This document shows, in pieces, positions 24,538-35,642 of a stretch of 64,000 nt of DNA (positions are counted from its first letter, which is position 1; each line of letters begins with the position of its first letter). Where the stretch lies: NCBI GenBank assembly GCA_009363875.1, contig CM018686.1:5704001-5768000 (forward strand). Direction: 5' to 3'. The translations under genes and the position numbers were made by a program. The stretch is from Mikania micrantha. Its lineage: Eukaryota; Streptophyta; Magnoliopsida; Asterales; Asteraceae. The notes under the pieces are model-generated. The model was not told where the DNA came from. It saw only the letters and a program-made list of their open reading frames with translations, and ran no database searches.

Positions 24538-24608
24538 TGGTGGAATCCGGGATCGAACCCGCGACCCCCCCGTTCAAAGCACACGCGTCTAACCAGTCCA
24601 GCCCGCTA
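24538..24608 (-). other. tRNA-like module in C LTR (left copy)
   Basis: On the minus strand the sequence has a D-arm-like ACTGGTTAGACGC, then a T-arm-like CGCGGGTTCGATCCCGG, and ends in CCA. The Pol III B-box-like GGTTCGATCCC is at 24549-24559. No convincing anticodon arm or full acceptor pairing, so it is a tRNA-derived or tRNA-like fragment and not a tRNA gene. Confidence 0.5.
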
Positions 24609-25795
24609 GGGTTTCGCGATTATAATCAGGAATTAATTGTTTTAACCCCTTTTCCAACCTGATTCCTAATTGTTCTTATAGCCGAAGCATGTTATCTCCA
24701 ATTGATCCACATTTCGAATCCGATTAACATTAACATCATAGGGCTTTCATTGGACAACAAATTTCGAATCTTTCTGATTAATCAATTTCGATAATCATAT
24801 CAGTTTGCATCAAAACCCAAGAACGTATTCATCTTATGAACCCTAATCATCGAATTCATCCAATTCGTTACTGAAACCATGAATTGCAATGGGGTTATGC
24901 TTAATCGAGGTTGTCTGAATCTACTGATAACATTCAATTCGATTTCTCAACCCATTTTAACCCAATCCCCCAATTCGTTCTTAAAGCATGAACCCTAGAA
25001 CTAACATCCATCAAATCTTTGTAACCTACTGAAATTGGGACCTGGTTTAGTTACATCGCACCCTTCTGAAACTATTGGTATAGTTTAATTCCATTTTAAA
25101 GCTTATATGATTTAAAACCCCCAAAACCGATTCAAGTATGAACCCTAGTTCTTGAACTCTTATAATTCGATATTATCAACCGAAATTGATTTGGGTTACA
25201 CCTTAGTCGGCATGTTTAGAAAGTGTAGGATGAATTACTAACCTGTTTTGATATGGAATTGATGTATATCAACTTTGAGCCCTAGTTTCGGCCTCTTCAC
25301 GATCCAATTCTTTAATCTGAATCTTGTGAGATCAATTCACTGCTTGAATTACCTTCTGAGAATGCCGAATAGTATTTAGAAAGTTTCAATTGTGATTAAC
25401 ATGATCGGATTGTGTAATTTCTACATCAAGCATTGACGGTTACAACTTTTAACATCAATTGGGCCTTTAATCTGATTAAATGTTGATGTTAATAACCCTG
25501 ATAACCGTTACTAACTCTTGAAATACCAATTATAATTGATCTAATTCAATTATGATAACCTATTGATTGAGTTTCGAATTTCCCCATTCAATTTTGGCCG
25601 AATTTTGACTTTTAGGAGTCAAAATTGATACTAAAATCAATTATAAGCTTAATCTTCAACAATTTAACACTTAGGAATTTATTTTTCCTAATTCCTAACT
25701 CCTATAAGTTATTCCGGATTGCCAACATATTAATTCGATTAACAAAGTTGAGCCTAAATCCCTAATTTCCACTAAATGTTTCAATTGGACTACTA

Positions 25796-26110
25796 TTGGG
25801 CTTAAATTAATCCATTTGGGCTTATCAAATACAATTGGGCCTCACTGGGGCCTTCCTGAGCCTATCTTGGCCTTCCCTGGGCCTACTTTGTTTACATTGG
25901 CCTTACTTGAACTTATTGGGCCTTACTGGGCCTCTCTTGACTTATTGGGCCTACATTGGCTCTGTTGGGCTTACATAGACTTCGTTGGGCCTAATTGATC
26001 TTGTTGGACCTTCATTGGCCTTATTGGGCCTTCATTGGCCTTGTTGGGCCTTCATTTTTTAATTGGGCCTCCCTAGATCTCAATGGGCCTACATTATCAC
26101 TATTGGGCCT
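25796..26110. promoter_or_regulatory. Array of TGGGCY motifs in C U3
   Basis: Fourteen TGGGCC/TGGGCT motifs, mostly as TATTGGGCCT or TTGGGCCT, fall within 315 bases starting about 55 bases inside the LTR. TGGGCY is the plant site II element bound by TCP factors. A second copy is at 34751-35065. An enhancer role is inferred. Confidence 0.5.
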
Positions 26111-26160
26111 GTGATATCACCAACTCTCGTTAACAAGGTTAGTGTAAAAAGTCGGATTGT

Positions 26161-26687
26161 CACATCATCCCCTTGTTGAAGGAATTTTCGTCCCGAAAAT
26201 TAGTAAGTGTTAAGAGTAGTTAGGAAACTACTTACGAGTTTAAATCGTACGTGTTAGTGTGATTTGATCATTCTGTGTGCTTGTGTGTACTCACACACAA
26301 AGTCTAATGCTTGCAACATCACAACTCAATTGTGATCATTCAATGTGACTGTTTGCGTGTACACTAGTTAGTTCACCTAACTGTGACTGTTTGTGTTTGA
26401 TCATACTGTGTTGTGTAACCTCACACATAGTGAGTGTCTATAACTGTCTGTACTATGCAACCCCGCACATAGCAAAAATGTATGTAACCAATCGTGTATG
26501 TACTACCATAACATGTAACATATGAAATGTAACACATAAAATATATAGAATGTAATGTAGCACAAATATTTGTAACAAAATCAATTGAATAAATAAAATG
26601 TTTGTGCTTACAGTTTGAATTTGCAGTGTTGATGTGTGAAAACATCACGTCATCCCCTTGTTGAAGGAAATTTCGTCCCGAAATTTA
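26161..26687 (-). other. Twin polypurine-tract blocks of C1 and spacer
   Basis: The block CAACAAGGGGATGATGTGAC with the adjoining GGGACGAAA sequence is present beside the LTR (26161-26204) and again at 26645-26687, overlapping the pol stop. The 440 bases between hold no ORF with a domain; they contain repeated TGTGACTGTTTG-like words and an AT-rich run. Confidence 0.7.
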
Positions 26688-29600
26688 ACGTGCGCTCTCA
26701 GTGTTAGCAGTAGCTGTCTTGAATAGATGAGGATATTTCTTCATCATTTGATCTTCCCGTTCCCATGTGAATTCAGGACCACGTCTTGAATTCCATCGGA
26801 CTTTGACTATTGGAATCTTGCTTTGCTTCAGTTGTTTGACCTCTCGATCCATGATTTCAGCTGGTTCTTCAATGAATCGCAACTGTTCATCTACTTGTAT
26901 TTCTTCCAACGGTACAATCAATGTCTCGTCAGAAAGACATTTCTTTAAGTTCGATACATGAAACACATCATGAACTCCACTGAGTTCATCCGGTAGTTTG
27001 AGTTGATACGCAACCGGACCAATCCTTTTCAGAATCTCAAAAGGTCCTACGTAACGTGGACTAAGTTTTCCGCACTTGCCGAATCGTATCACTCCTTTCC
27101 AAGGTGACACCTTTAGAAGAACTCGGTCTCCTACTTGAAGTTCTAACGGCTTGCGACGTTTGTCAGCATAGCTCTTCTGTCGATCCCGAGCCGCTGCCAT
27201 ACGGTTCCGGATTTGAACTATTTTCTCTGTCATCTCGTGCACCAGTTCAGGACCTGTTATCTGACTGTCACCAATTTCAGCCCAGCAAACTGGTGAACGA
27301 CATTTGCGACCATACAAAGCTTCAAACGGTGCTGCTTGAATGCTTGTATGATAACTATTGTTGTAAGAGAATTCCACTAACGGTAAATGATTCTCCCAGC
27401 TATCACCAAAATCAATTACACAAGCTCGTAACATATCCTCGAGCGTTTGAATCGTTCGTTCACTTTGACCGTCGGTCTGTGGATGATAAGCGGTACTCAT
27501 ATCCAAGCGAGTCCCCAATGACTTATGAAGAGACTTCCAAAAGTTAGAAGTAAACCGGGCATCCCGATCTGATATGATAGAGATTGGCACGCCATGCCGT
27601 GCTACTACTTCCTTGATATAAATCCGAGTCAGTTTCTCCATCTTATCAGTTTCCTTGATTGCTAAGAAGTGTGCAGATTTCGTTAATCGATCGACAATTA
27701 CCCATATCGTATCACAACCACTCGGTGTACGGGGTAACTTAGTAATGAAATCCATCGAAATCTGTTCCCACTTCCACATCGGTATCTCTGGTTGTTGCAG
27801 TAAACCAGATGGCTTCTGATATTCAACTTTGACTTTCGAACAAGTCAAACATTTGCTAACGTACTTAGCAATATCAGCTTTCATGTGAGGCCACCAATAC
27901 AGTGCCTTCAAGTCATGGTACATCTTGTCTGATCCCGGATGGACTGAATATCTAGACTTGTGTGCTTCGTCCATCACGAGTTCCCTTAAACCTCCATACA
28001 AAGGTATCCACATTCGATCAATGAAATAACGAATTCCATCAGGTTTAACATTCAATTGTTCTTCCATTCCTCGTAAAGATTCCGGTACTAAGTTTTCCGT
28101 TTTCAAGGCCTCAATCTGAGCATTGTGTACTTTGTCAGGTAAGTCGGTATGTATTGTCATCATAAGTGCACGAACCCGTCTTGTTCCCGTCGTATCTTTT
28201 CTGCTCAAAGCATCGGCTACGACATTAGCCTTTCCCGGGTGATACTTAATCGCACACTCATAATCGTTCAACAACTCAACCCATCGTCGTTGCCTCATAT
28301 TAAGCTCCTTCTGATCAAAGATATGCTGCAAACTCTTATGATCAGTATAAATAGTACACTTAGTTCCATACAAGTAATGCCTCCAAATCTTCAAAGCAAA
28401 AACCACTGCTCCTAACTCCAAGTCATGAGTAGTGTAATTCTTTTCGTGTGTTCGTAGTTGTCTGGAAGCATAAGCGATCACTTTATCCCGTTGCATCAAC
28501 ACACATCCCAAACCCTGTCCAGATGCGTCACAATACACCGCAAAGTCTTCCGTTCCTTCCGGTAATGACAGAATCGGTGCACTGCAGAGTTTTTGTTTCA
28601 ATAACTGGAATGCAGCTTCCTGTTTATCCGTCCAGTTATACTTTGTTCCCTTGTGCGTAAGAGCTGTAAGTGGTTGAGCGATCTTTGAGAAACCTTCAAT
28701 GAATCGTCGATAATAACCCGCCAAACCAAGGAATTGTCGTACCTCAGTAGGGGTCTTTGGCGCTTCCCAATTCTTAATCGCTTCAATCTTCGCTGGATCA
28801 ACATGTATGCCCTTTTCATTTACTATATGCCCCAAGAACTGTACTTCTCGCATCCAGAAATCACATTTCGAGAACTTAGCGTACAGTTGTTCCTGTTTCA
28901 ATAACTCTAGCAGTAATCGAAGATGTTCAGCATGTTCCTCCTCAGACTTTGAATAGATGAGAATGTCATCAATGAAAACAATGACAAACTTATCCAGATA
29001 AGGTTTACAAACACGATTCATGAGATCCATGAATACAGCTGGAGCGTTTGTCAACCCAAATGGCATGACCAAGAACTCATAATGGCCATAGCGCGTCCTA
29101 AATGCTGTCTTTGGAATATCCTCCTCCTGGACTCTTAGTTGATGATAACCCGACCTGAGATCAATCTTCGAATAGTAACTCGAACCTTGCAACTGATCGA
29201 ACAGATCGTCAATCCTGGGTAACGGATACCGGTTCTTGATAGTAACCTTATTCAATTCCCGGTAATCGATACACATACGAAAAGTTCCGTCCTTCTTCTT
29301 TACAAACAATACTGGAGCTCCCCACGGTGAAAAACTAGGTCGTATGAAACCCTTATCCAACAACTCTTGCAATTGTGTGGATAACTCTTGCATCTCTGAC
29401 GGTGCAAGTCGATAAGGCGCCCTAGCTATCGGTGCTGCGTCTGGTGTAAGGTCGATTCGGAATTCCACCTGTCTGACAGGCGGTAATCCCGGCAAGTCTT
29501 CTGGAAATACCTCCGGAAACTCACAAACTACAGGTATATCTTCAAGCTTCCTCTCAGTTACCGGCTTTTCAGTTATAAGTGCTATAACTGCCGTATGACC

Positions 29601-30085
29601 TTTCCGCAGACATTTGTGTGCTTTCATACAAGATATGAGACGCAGTGGCGTACTGCTCTTCTCGCCTTGTACATATAATGTCTCTCCCTGCGGAAGAGGT
29701 ATGCGAACAATCTTTTCATGGCATACAATTTCAGCCTGGTTCTTGGACAACCAGTCCATGCCAATGACTACATCAAAACTGCCTAAGGCAATAGGCATCA
29801 GATCAATCTCTAATGTCTGACCCATCAAATCAAGAATACATCCCTTATAAATGTTTTCCACTACAATTAACTTACCATCAGCTAATTCCACAGTGTATGG
29901 ACTATCTAAGGCAGTGGGACTAACATTTAGCAACTTAGCAAGTGAACTAGATACAAAACTCCGATCGGCACCGGTGTCAAATAACATAGAGGCATAGTGA
30001 TTATTTAAGAGGATCGTACCCGTGACAATGTTGGGATCCTCCCGCGCTTGACGTCCTCCAATCACAAACGCCCTGCCTCTAGCAC

Positions 30086-30117
<32 letters not shown>

Positions 30118-31241
30118 GTGCCATTGCCATTACCGTTGCCATTTCCATTACCATTACCATTGTTGTCCCCACCTTTCTTAAGTTGTGGGCAATCTTTCTT
30201 AAAATGTCCCATTTTTCCACACTCAAAACAACCCTTCTGAGCGTTGTTCTGGTTATTGTTCTGGTTGTTGTTGTTCTGTAGTTCTCCGCGACAATCCTTA
30301 GCCGCATGCCCAATCTTGCCACACCTCTGGCACTTAGCTCTCTCGCACTGGTTACCCGCATGATGATAACCACACCTGTTGCACTTGGGGTGCTTACCAA
30401 TATAGCCCCCCGATGATGATGATTGCTGGCCACTGTTGGAATTATGATAGGACTTGTTTGAGTCCTGCTTCCTGTTCTGCTGTTGGTTGTTACCCTTGAA
30501 GTTGTTACTATCCCACTTTCTCTTGTGATCTCCTACCTTGGTAGCAGATGTTCGCTTAGGCAGAGTCCCCTGCAACACTACCTGATCAGTAAGCTGATGT
30601 GCTAGACGAACAGCTTGTTGGATGGTGGTGGGATTTGCTGAAGTCACCAACCCTTGAATCTGAGGCACTAGTCCTCCAATGTATCTTTCAATCCACTTAC
30701 TGGCTGGAGTAGCCATGTGTGGTAGCAGTCTGGCCAACTCATGTGACCTGGTTGTGTATTCTTCAATGTTTGACCCCTCCATCTTGAGGTGCCAGTATTC
30801 CTCCTCCAACTTCTGCATTTCACTGCGAGGACAGTACTCCTCTTGCAGTAAAGTTTTGAAGTTGTCCCATGTCAATGCATTTGCTTCTCCCAACCCCAGA
30901 GTCTGAACATTTGAGTTCCACCAAGTTAATGCTGGACCCTCCAATGTTCCCGTAGCAAATTTCACCTTGCTTTTGTTAGGGCAGTTGCACATTTCGAATA
31001 CAGACTCAGTATTTTCAATCCACCGAAGGAGTCCAATGGCCCCCTCCGACCCTTTGAAATTGTGTGGTTTGCAGTCCAAAAACATCTTGAACGTGCAAAC
31101 TTGTGGATTAACCAATCCCCCAGCTGGACCCTGTGGCCCTGTGTTGTGAGTCTGAGCATACTGTGCGATTGCCTCTGCAACTCTGTTGTTGATTAGCTCA
31201 TTGAGCTCAGCAACAGTCATATGTACGTTTCCCTCAGCCAT
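26685..31241 (-). CDS. C1 gag-pol polyprotein, uninterrupted
   Basis: A single 1518-residue ORF. I choose the ATG at 31241 (MAEGNVHM...) because the 25 residues upstream from the ATG at 31316 are hydrophobic and unlike gag. Approximate order: gag capsid 50-190; zinc knuckles CQRCGKIGHAAKDC (~300) and CFECGKMGHFKKDC (~340); Asn/Gly-rich tract (~355-390); aspartic protease LFDTGADRSF (~420); RT with RMCIDYRELNK (~655) and FIDDILIYSK (~755); RNase H VYCDASGQGLG (~905); integrase HHCC region (~1090-1130) and core with catalytic residues in MDF, SDRD and GQSE (Glu codon 27459-27461); chromodomain-like WNSRRGPEFTWERED near the C-terminus. All key residues are present and no stop or frameshift is seen. 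It is a copia-unlike, chromovirus-type order typical of Tekay/Del. Its stop overlaps the inner PPT block. Confidence 0.95.
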
Positions 31242-31490
31242 TAGTTTCCTATTTACAAAAAGTGTTAGCACGAAGTCAAAATCTAATGTGACATGTGTAA
31301 GTAAAACAACAAACACAACATGTAGTATAAATCAACACAACTGTTGAAAATAACTAATAACTCTTCAATAGATAGAAACTTTCTTTGAGTACAATACTTT
31401 TGAAATGAAATACAAGTTTTCAAACTACTAATGTAGGAACACAACCCGTTCCTAATAAGTTTAAATAAAACAAGAAATAAATGAAAACAA

Positions 31491-32117
31491 TCAATCGTCC
31501 TCAACGGTGGATTCAGGATCGGACTCAGCAACTGGTGCTGGTTCCTCCTCCTCATCCTCATCCTGTTCCTCATTCTCAACTACCACTAAATCCTCCAAAG
31601 CTTCAATCCTGCCCGCCAAAATCTCCTCTCGGTTCTCTGACTCTTCTAGACGACCAATCAAATTGATCATCTCATCTCTCATGTCATGAACTAGTTGGGC
31701 AAGTTCCTTTTGCCTCTCAATGGCATCCCATAACTCCTGAGATCTCTGTATGAGCTTGTCCTCTGCCTCATCCACGTCCTCGCGCAATTTGGCGATCTCC
31801 TCCGCATCCGTCCTTCGTCTCTTCGGCTCAGGAGCATCTAGTGCTGGTGGTGGATGTGTAGATGGTCCTGCAGCATAGAGTCCTTGAGTATTCACCCATG
31901 GTGCCTCCTCCGGATCCTCATCCGGGTCCTCAACTGGATCCTCATCTGGATCCTCCTCTGGATCCTCCTCTGGATCCTCGTCTGGGTCTGAGTCATCTCC
32001 CCCATATGGTGGAGGTGATGGAATAGGTGGTGGTGGTGATGATGGTGGTGCCGGAACTATCGGCTCCTCGTCCTCGGAATCATCAATAATAATATAAGGA
32101 ACTGATGATGAAGCCAT
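31491..32117 (-). CDS. Additional leader ORF upstream of gag: acidic coiled-coil protein
   Basis: A 208-residue ORF between the PBS and gag, on the element's sense strand. The ATG at 32117 has G at -3 and +4. Residues 7-17 read PYIIIDDSEDE, a hydrophobic triplet followed by acidic residues that resembles a SUMO-interacting motif. Next are proline runs (~22-38), an acidic DEDPEEDP-type repeat (~42-72) encoded by a minisatellite of about 12 bases, a basic PKRRRTD patch (~100) that could be a nuclear signal, a heptad-like helical region (~105-180) likely to form a coiled coil, and an acidic tail. It is in the same frame as gag, with its stop about 250 bases before the gag ATG. A, B and G show no counterpart. 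I do not recognise a named family. Function unknown; nuclear or chromatin-directed interaction is inference. It may be a captured host fragment. Confidence 0.75.
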   Translation of the reverse strand: MASSSVPYIIIDDSEDEEPIVPAPPSSPPPPIPSPPPYGGDDSDPDEDPEEDPEEDPDEDPVEDPDEDPEEAPWVNTQGLYAAGPSTHPPPALDAPEPKRRRTDAEEIAKLREDVDEAEDKLIQRSQELWDAIERQKELAQLVHDMRDEMINLIGRLEESENREEILAGRIEALEDLVVVENEEQDEDEEEEPAPVAESDPESTVEDD

Positions 32118-32284
32118 GCCTGTTACATAATATCATATGTAAGTGCAGTGTCATAGAATGTGTAAACAAGTCAATTACATAATGTCATATGTAATTTCTA
32201 AGCAGTATGTGTAAACATGTGTGTCTAATGTCTAACAGTCATAGTCTAGGCCTATAAATGCAAACCTAGTTCGCTATAACCAAT

Positions 32285-32297
32285 GGCTCTGATACCA
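32285..32297 (-). other. PBS of C1
   Basis: TGGTATCAGAGCC on the minus strand, three bases inside the middle LTR. Initiator tRNA-Met type. Confidence 0.92.
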
Positions 32298-32300
32298 ATC

Positions 32301-35119
32301 TGTCACACCCCCAAATTTCAACTAACGGAATCATACCGTTTGGGAGCATGACAAACCAGGATCTCAGATCATTAGACATAGCGAAGACCTCTATATGAAT
32401 TTCAAAACATACGTTGGCCTTTAAAACATAACATTCAGAGTTTACAAAAAGTTGCGGAAGCGTTTAAAAACCATAAACAATTGTAAATCAAACATTACAA
32501 ACCAAAGTACTTAATATTCAAATGTCAAATTCAAATTCAAAGTGTTTATAATGCATGAGACTCTATCTTCCTAGTCCATGCCAGCTGTAACGCGCGCCTT
32601 AGCGTCCTGAGAAAACATGCAAATCAAGTCAACACAATGGTTGGTGCATAACACAGGTTTTCAATAATCACAATGTTCAAAACATCAGTTTGAATAATAA
32701 GTTGTAGATAACATAATCACAAATGCACAGTCATGATAGCTAGTCATATAAACTATTTACATACGTGTTCGACACCGAAGCTGACTAGTTGCCATGCTAT
32801 AGCATGTTTTCGCCTTGCCACTATTGTCTATCACAACAATAGTAAAATTGTGTTTGGTCAGTCAAACACCTGCGTAGATCCCATCTACCAGGTGAGGTTT
32901 GTCAAACCTAATAGATCTATTTCCAACTACCACGCTTTGCATTACAGCAAACTAAACGGTTCGAGGTGTGTAAGGACTTTCAAGTTGATATGATATCACA
33001 TAATGTAAACAGATAACTCATGCAAGTGATATGTATCTAAAATAGTTTGTTGCACATGTTTTCTCCCCCAAAACAATTTAAAATAAGAAAGGGGCCGTGT
33101 ACGCACCTTTAATAATAGCAGAATGATCAAATACGTGTGAACTTGCGTAGACATCCTCTACGAAGAATCTGTGATTTAAACAATAACCTAATGTTATTCG
33201 GATTGTCGTTTTGTGCTTGAAATCACATACGTATCAACATACGTATGTTAGAGTGTGAGAATTGTGCATACGGAAGTACGCGTGCCATTGAAATCGATTA
33301 AATAAAATCATATTTGATTTTATTCAATTAATCGTAATTATACGCGATTTCGTTTTCGTATTAAAATATAAATTTTATTATCCTAATACGTTCGTATTCT
33401 AGTTACGGTTCCAACGCAACTTGAACGGATCGAATCGGACTTGAAACGAAGGAGTTATGGTTAAAACATTAAAAATGATTTAAAAGGTCAAAAATGGTGG
33501 AATCCGGGATCGAACCCGCGACCCCCCCGTTCAAAGCACACGCGTCTAACCAGTCCAGCCCGCTAGGGTTTCGCGATTATAATCAGGAATTAATTGTTTT
33601 AACCCCTTTTCCAACCTAATTCCTAATTGTTCTTATAGCCGAAGCATGTTATCTCCAATTGATCCACATTTCGAATCCGATTAACATTAACATCACAGGG
33701 CTTTCATTGGACAACAAATTTCGAATCTTTCTGATTAATCAATTTCGATAATCATATCAGTTTGCATCAAAACCCAAGAACGTATTCATCTTATGAACCC
33801 TAATCATCGAATTCATCCAATTCGTTACTGAAACCATGAATTGCAATGGGGTTATGCTTAATCGAGGTTGTCTGAATCTACTGATAACATTCAATTCGAT
33901 TTCTCAACCCATTTTAACCCAATCCCCCAATTCGTTCTTAAAGCATGAACCCTAGAACTAACATCCATCAAATCTTTGTAACCTACTGAAATTGGGACCT
34001 GGTTTAGTTACATCGCACCCTTCTGAAACTATTGGTATAGTTTAATTCCATTTTAAAGCTTATATGATTTAAAACCCCCAAAACCGATTCAAGTATGAAC
34101 CCTAGTTCTTGAACTCTTATAATTCGATATTATCAACCGAAATTGATTTGGGTTACACCTTAGTCGGCATGTTTAGAAAGTGTAGGATGAATTACTAACC
34201 TGTTTTGATATGGAATTGATGTATATCAACTTTGAGCCCTAGTTTCGGCCTCTTCACGATCCAATTCTTTAATCTGAATCTTGTGAGATCAATTCACTGC
34301 TTGAATTACCTTCTGAGAATGCCGAATAGTATTTAGAAAGTTTCAATTGTGATTAACATGATCGGATTGTGTAATTTCTACATCAAGCATTGACGGTTAC
34401 AACTTTTAACATCAATTGGGCCTTTAATCTGATTAAATGTTGATGTTAATAACCCTGATAACCGTTACTAACTCTTGAAATACCAATTATAATTGATCTA
34501 ATTCAATTATGATAACCTATTGATTGAGTTTCGAATTTCCCCATTCAATTTTGGCCGAATTTTGACTTTTAGGAGTCAAAATTGATACTAAAATCAATTA
34601 TAAGCTTAATCTTCAACAATTTAACACTTAGGAATTTATTTTTCCTAATTCCTAACTCCTATAAGTTATTCCGGATTGCCAACATATTAATTCGATTAAC
34701 AAAGTTGAGCCTAAATCCCTAATTTCCACTAAATGTTTCAATTGGACTACTATTGGGCTTAAATTAATCCATTTGGGCTTATCAAATACAATTGGGCCTC
34801 ACTGGGCCTTCCTGAGCCTATCTTGGCCTTCCCTGGGCCTACTTTGTTTACATTGGCCTTACTTGAACTTATTGGGCCTTACTGTGCCTCTCTTGACTTA
34901 TTGGGCCTACATTGGCTCTGTTGGGCTTACATAGACTTCGTTGGGCCTAATTGATCTTGTTGGACCTTCATTGGCCTTATTGGGCCTTCATTGGCCTTGT
35001 TGGCCTTCATTTTGTAATTGGGCCTCCCTAGATCTCAATGGGCCTACATTATCACTATTGGGCCTGTGATATCACCAACTCTCGTTAACAAGGTTAGTGT
35101 AAAAAGTCGGATTGTCACA
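32301..35119 (-). repeat. Middle LTR shared by C1 and C2 (2.82 kb)
   Basis: It serves as 5' LTR of C1 and 3' LTR of C2, and has the same ends and module order as the left copy. It carries the tRNA-like module (33495-33566), the TGGGCY array (34751-35065) and the intron-like pair 33106 down to 32607. Visible differences from the left LTR are about a dozen substitutions and single-base indels, implying a recent insertion. Confidence 0.92.
33495..33566 (-). other. tRNA-like module in C LTR (middle copy)
   Basis: Same sequence as the left copy, with the B-box-like GGTTCGATCCC at 33506-33516, 1205 bases from the LTR's 3' end. Confidence 0.5.
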
Positions 35120-35642
35120 TCATCCCCTTGTTGAAGGAATTTTCGTCCCGAAAATTAGTAAGTGTTAAGAGTAGTTAGGAAACTACTTACGAGTTTAAAT
35201 CGTACGTGTTAGTGTGATTTGATCATTCTGTGTGCTTGTGTGTACTCACACACAAAGTCTAATGCTTACAACATCACAACTCAATTGTGATCATTCAATG
35301 TGACTGTTTGCGTGTACACTAGTTAGTTCACCTAACTGTGACTGTTTGTGTTTGATCATACTGTGTTGTGTAACCTCACACATAGTGAGTGTCTATAACT
35401 GTCTGTACTATGCAACCCCGCACATAGCAAAAATGTATGTAACCAATCGTGTATGTACTACCATAACATGTAACATATGAAATGTAACACATAAAATATA
35501 TAGAATGTAATGTAGCACAAATATTTGTAACAAAATCAATTGAATAAATAAAATGTTTGTGCTTACAATTTGAATTTGCAGTGTTGATGTGTGAAAACAT
35601 CACGTCATCCCCTTGTTGAAGGAAATTTCGTCCCGAAATTTA
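35116..35642 (-). other. Twin polypurine-tract blocks of C2 and spacer
   Basis: Same arrangement as in C1: one block beside the LTR (35116-35158) and one overlapping the pol stop (about 35600-35642), with about 440 bases of non-coding spacer between. Confidence 0.7.

Larger units (their letters stand above)
23344..26164 (-). repeat. 3' LTR of C1 (2.82 kb)
   Basis: Ends are TGTCACACCCCC at 23344 and TTGTCACA at 26164. It differs from the middle LTR by only about a dozen visible changes. Element-sense order from the U3 start: an array of 14 TGGGCY motifs (25796-26110), AT-rich sequence, a tRNA-like module (24538-24608), and a donor-like GTGCGT ending at 24149 with an acceptor-like TTTTCTCAG at 23650. 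The conserved end near 23344 is shared with LTR D. Nothing coding was recognised. Confidence 0.92.

Noticed and set aside
24538..24608. Functional tRNA gene in LTR C
   Set aside because: The T-arm and part of a D-arm are visible, but I could not form a proper anticodon stem or full acceptor stem, and the C-run is unusual. Kept only as a tRNA-like module.
31242..31316. Upstream in-frame ATG at 31316 as the C1 gag start
   Set aside because: The 25 added residues are hydrophobic and unlike other gag N-termini, while MAEGNVHM at 31241 aligns with the B gag start region.
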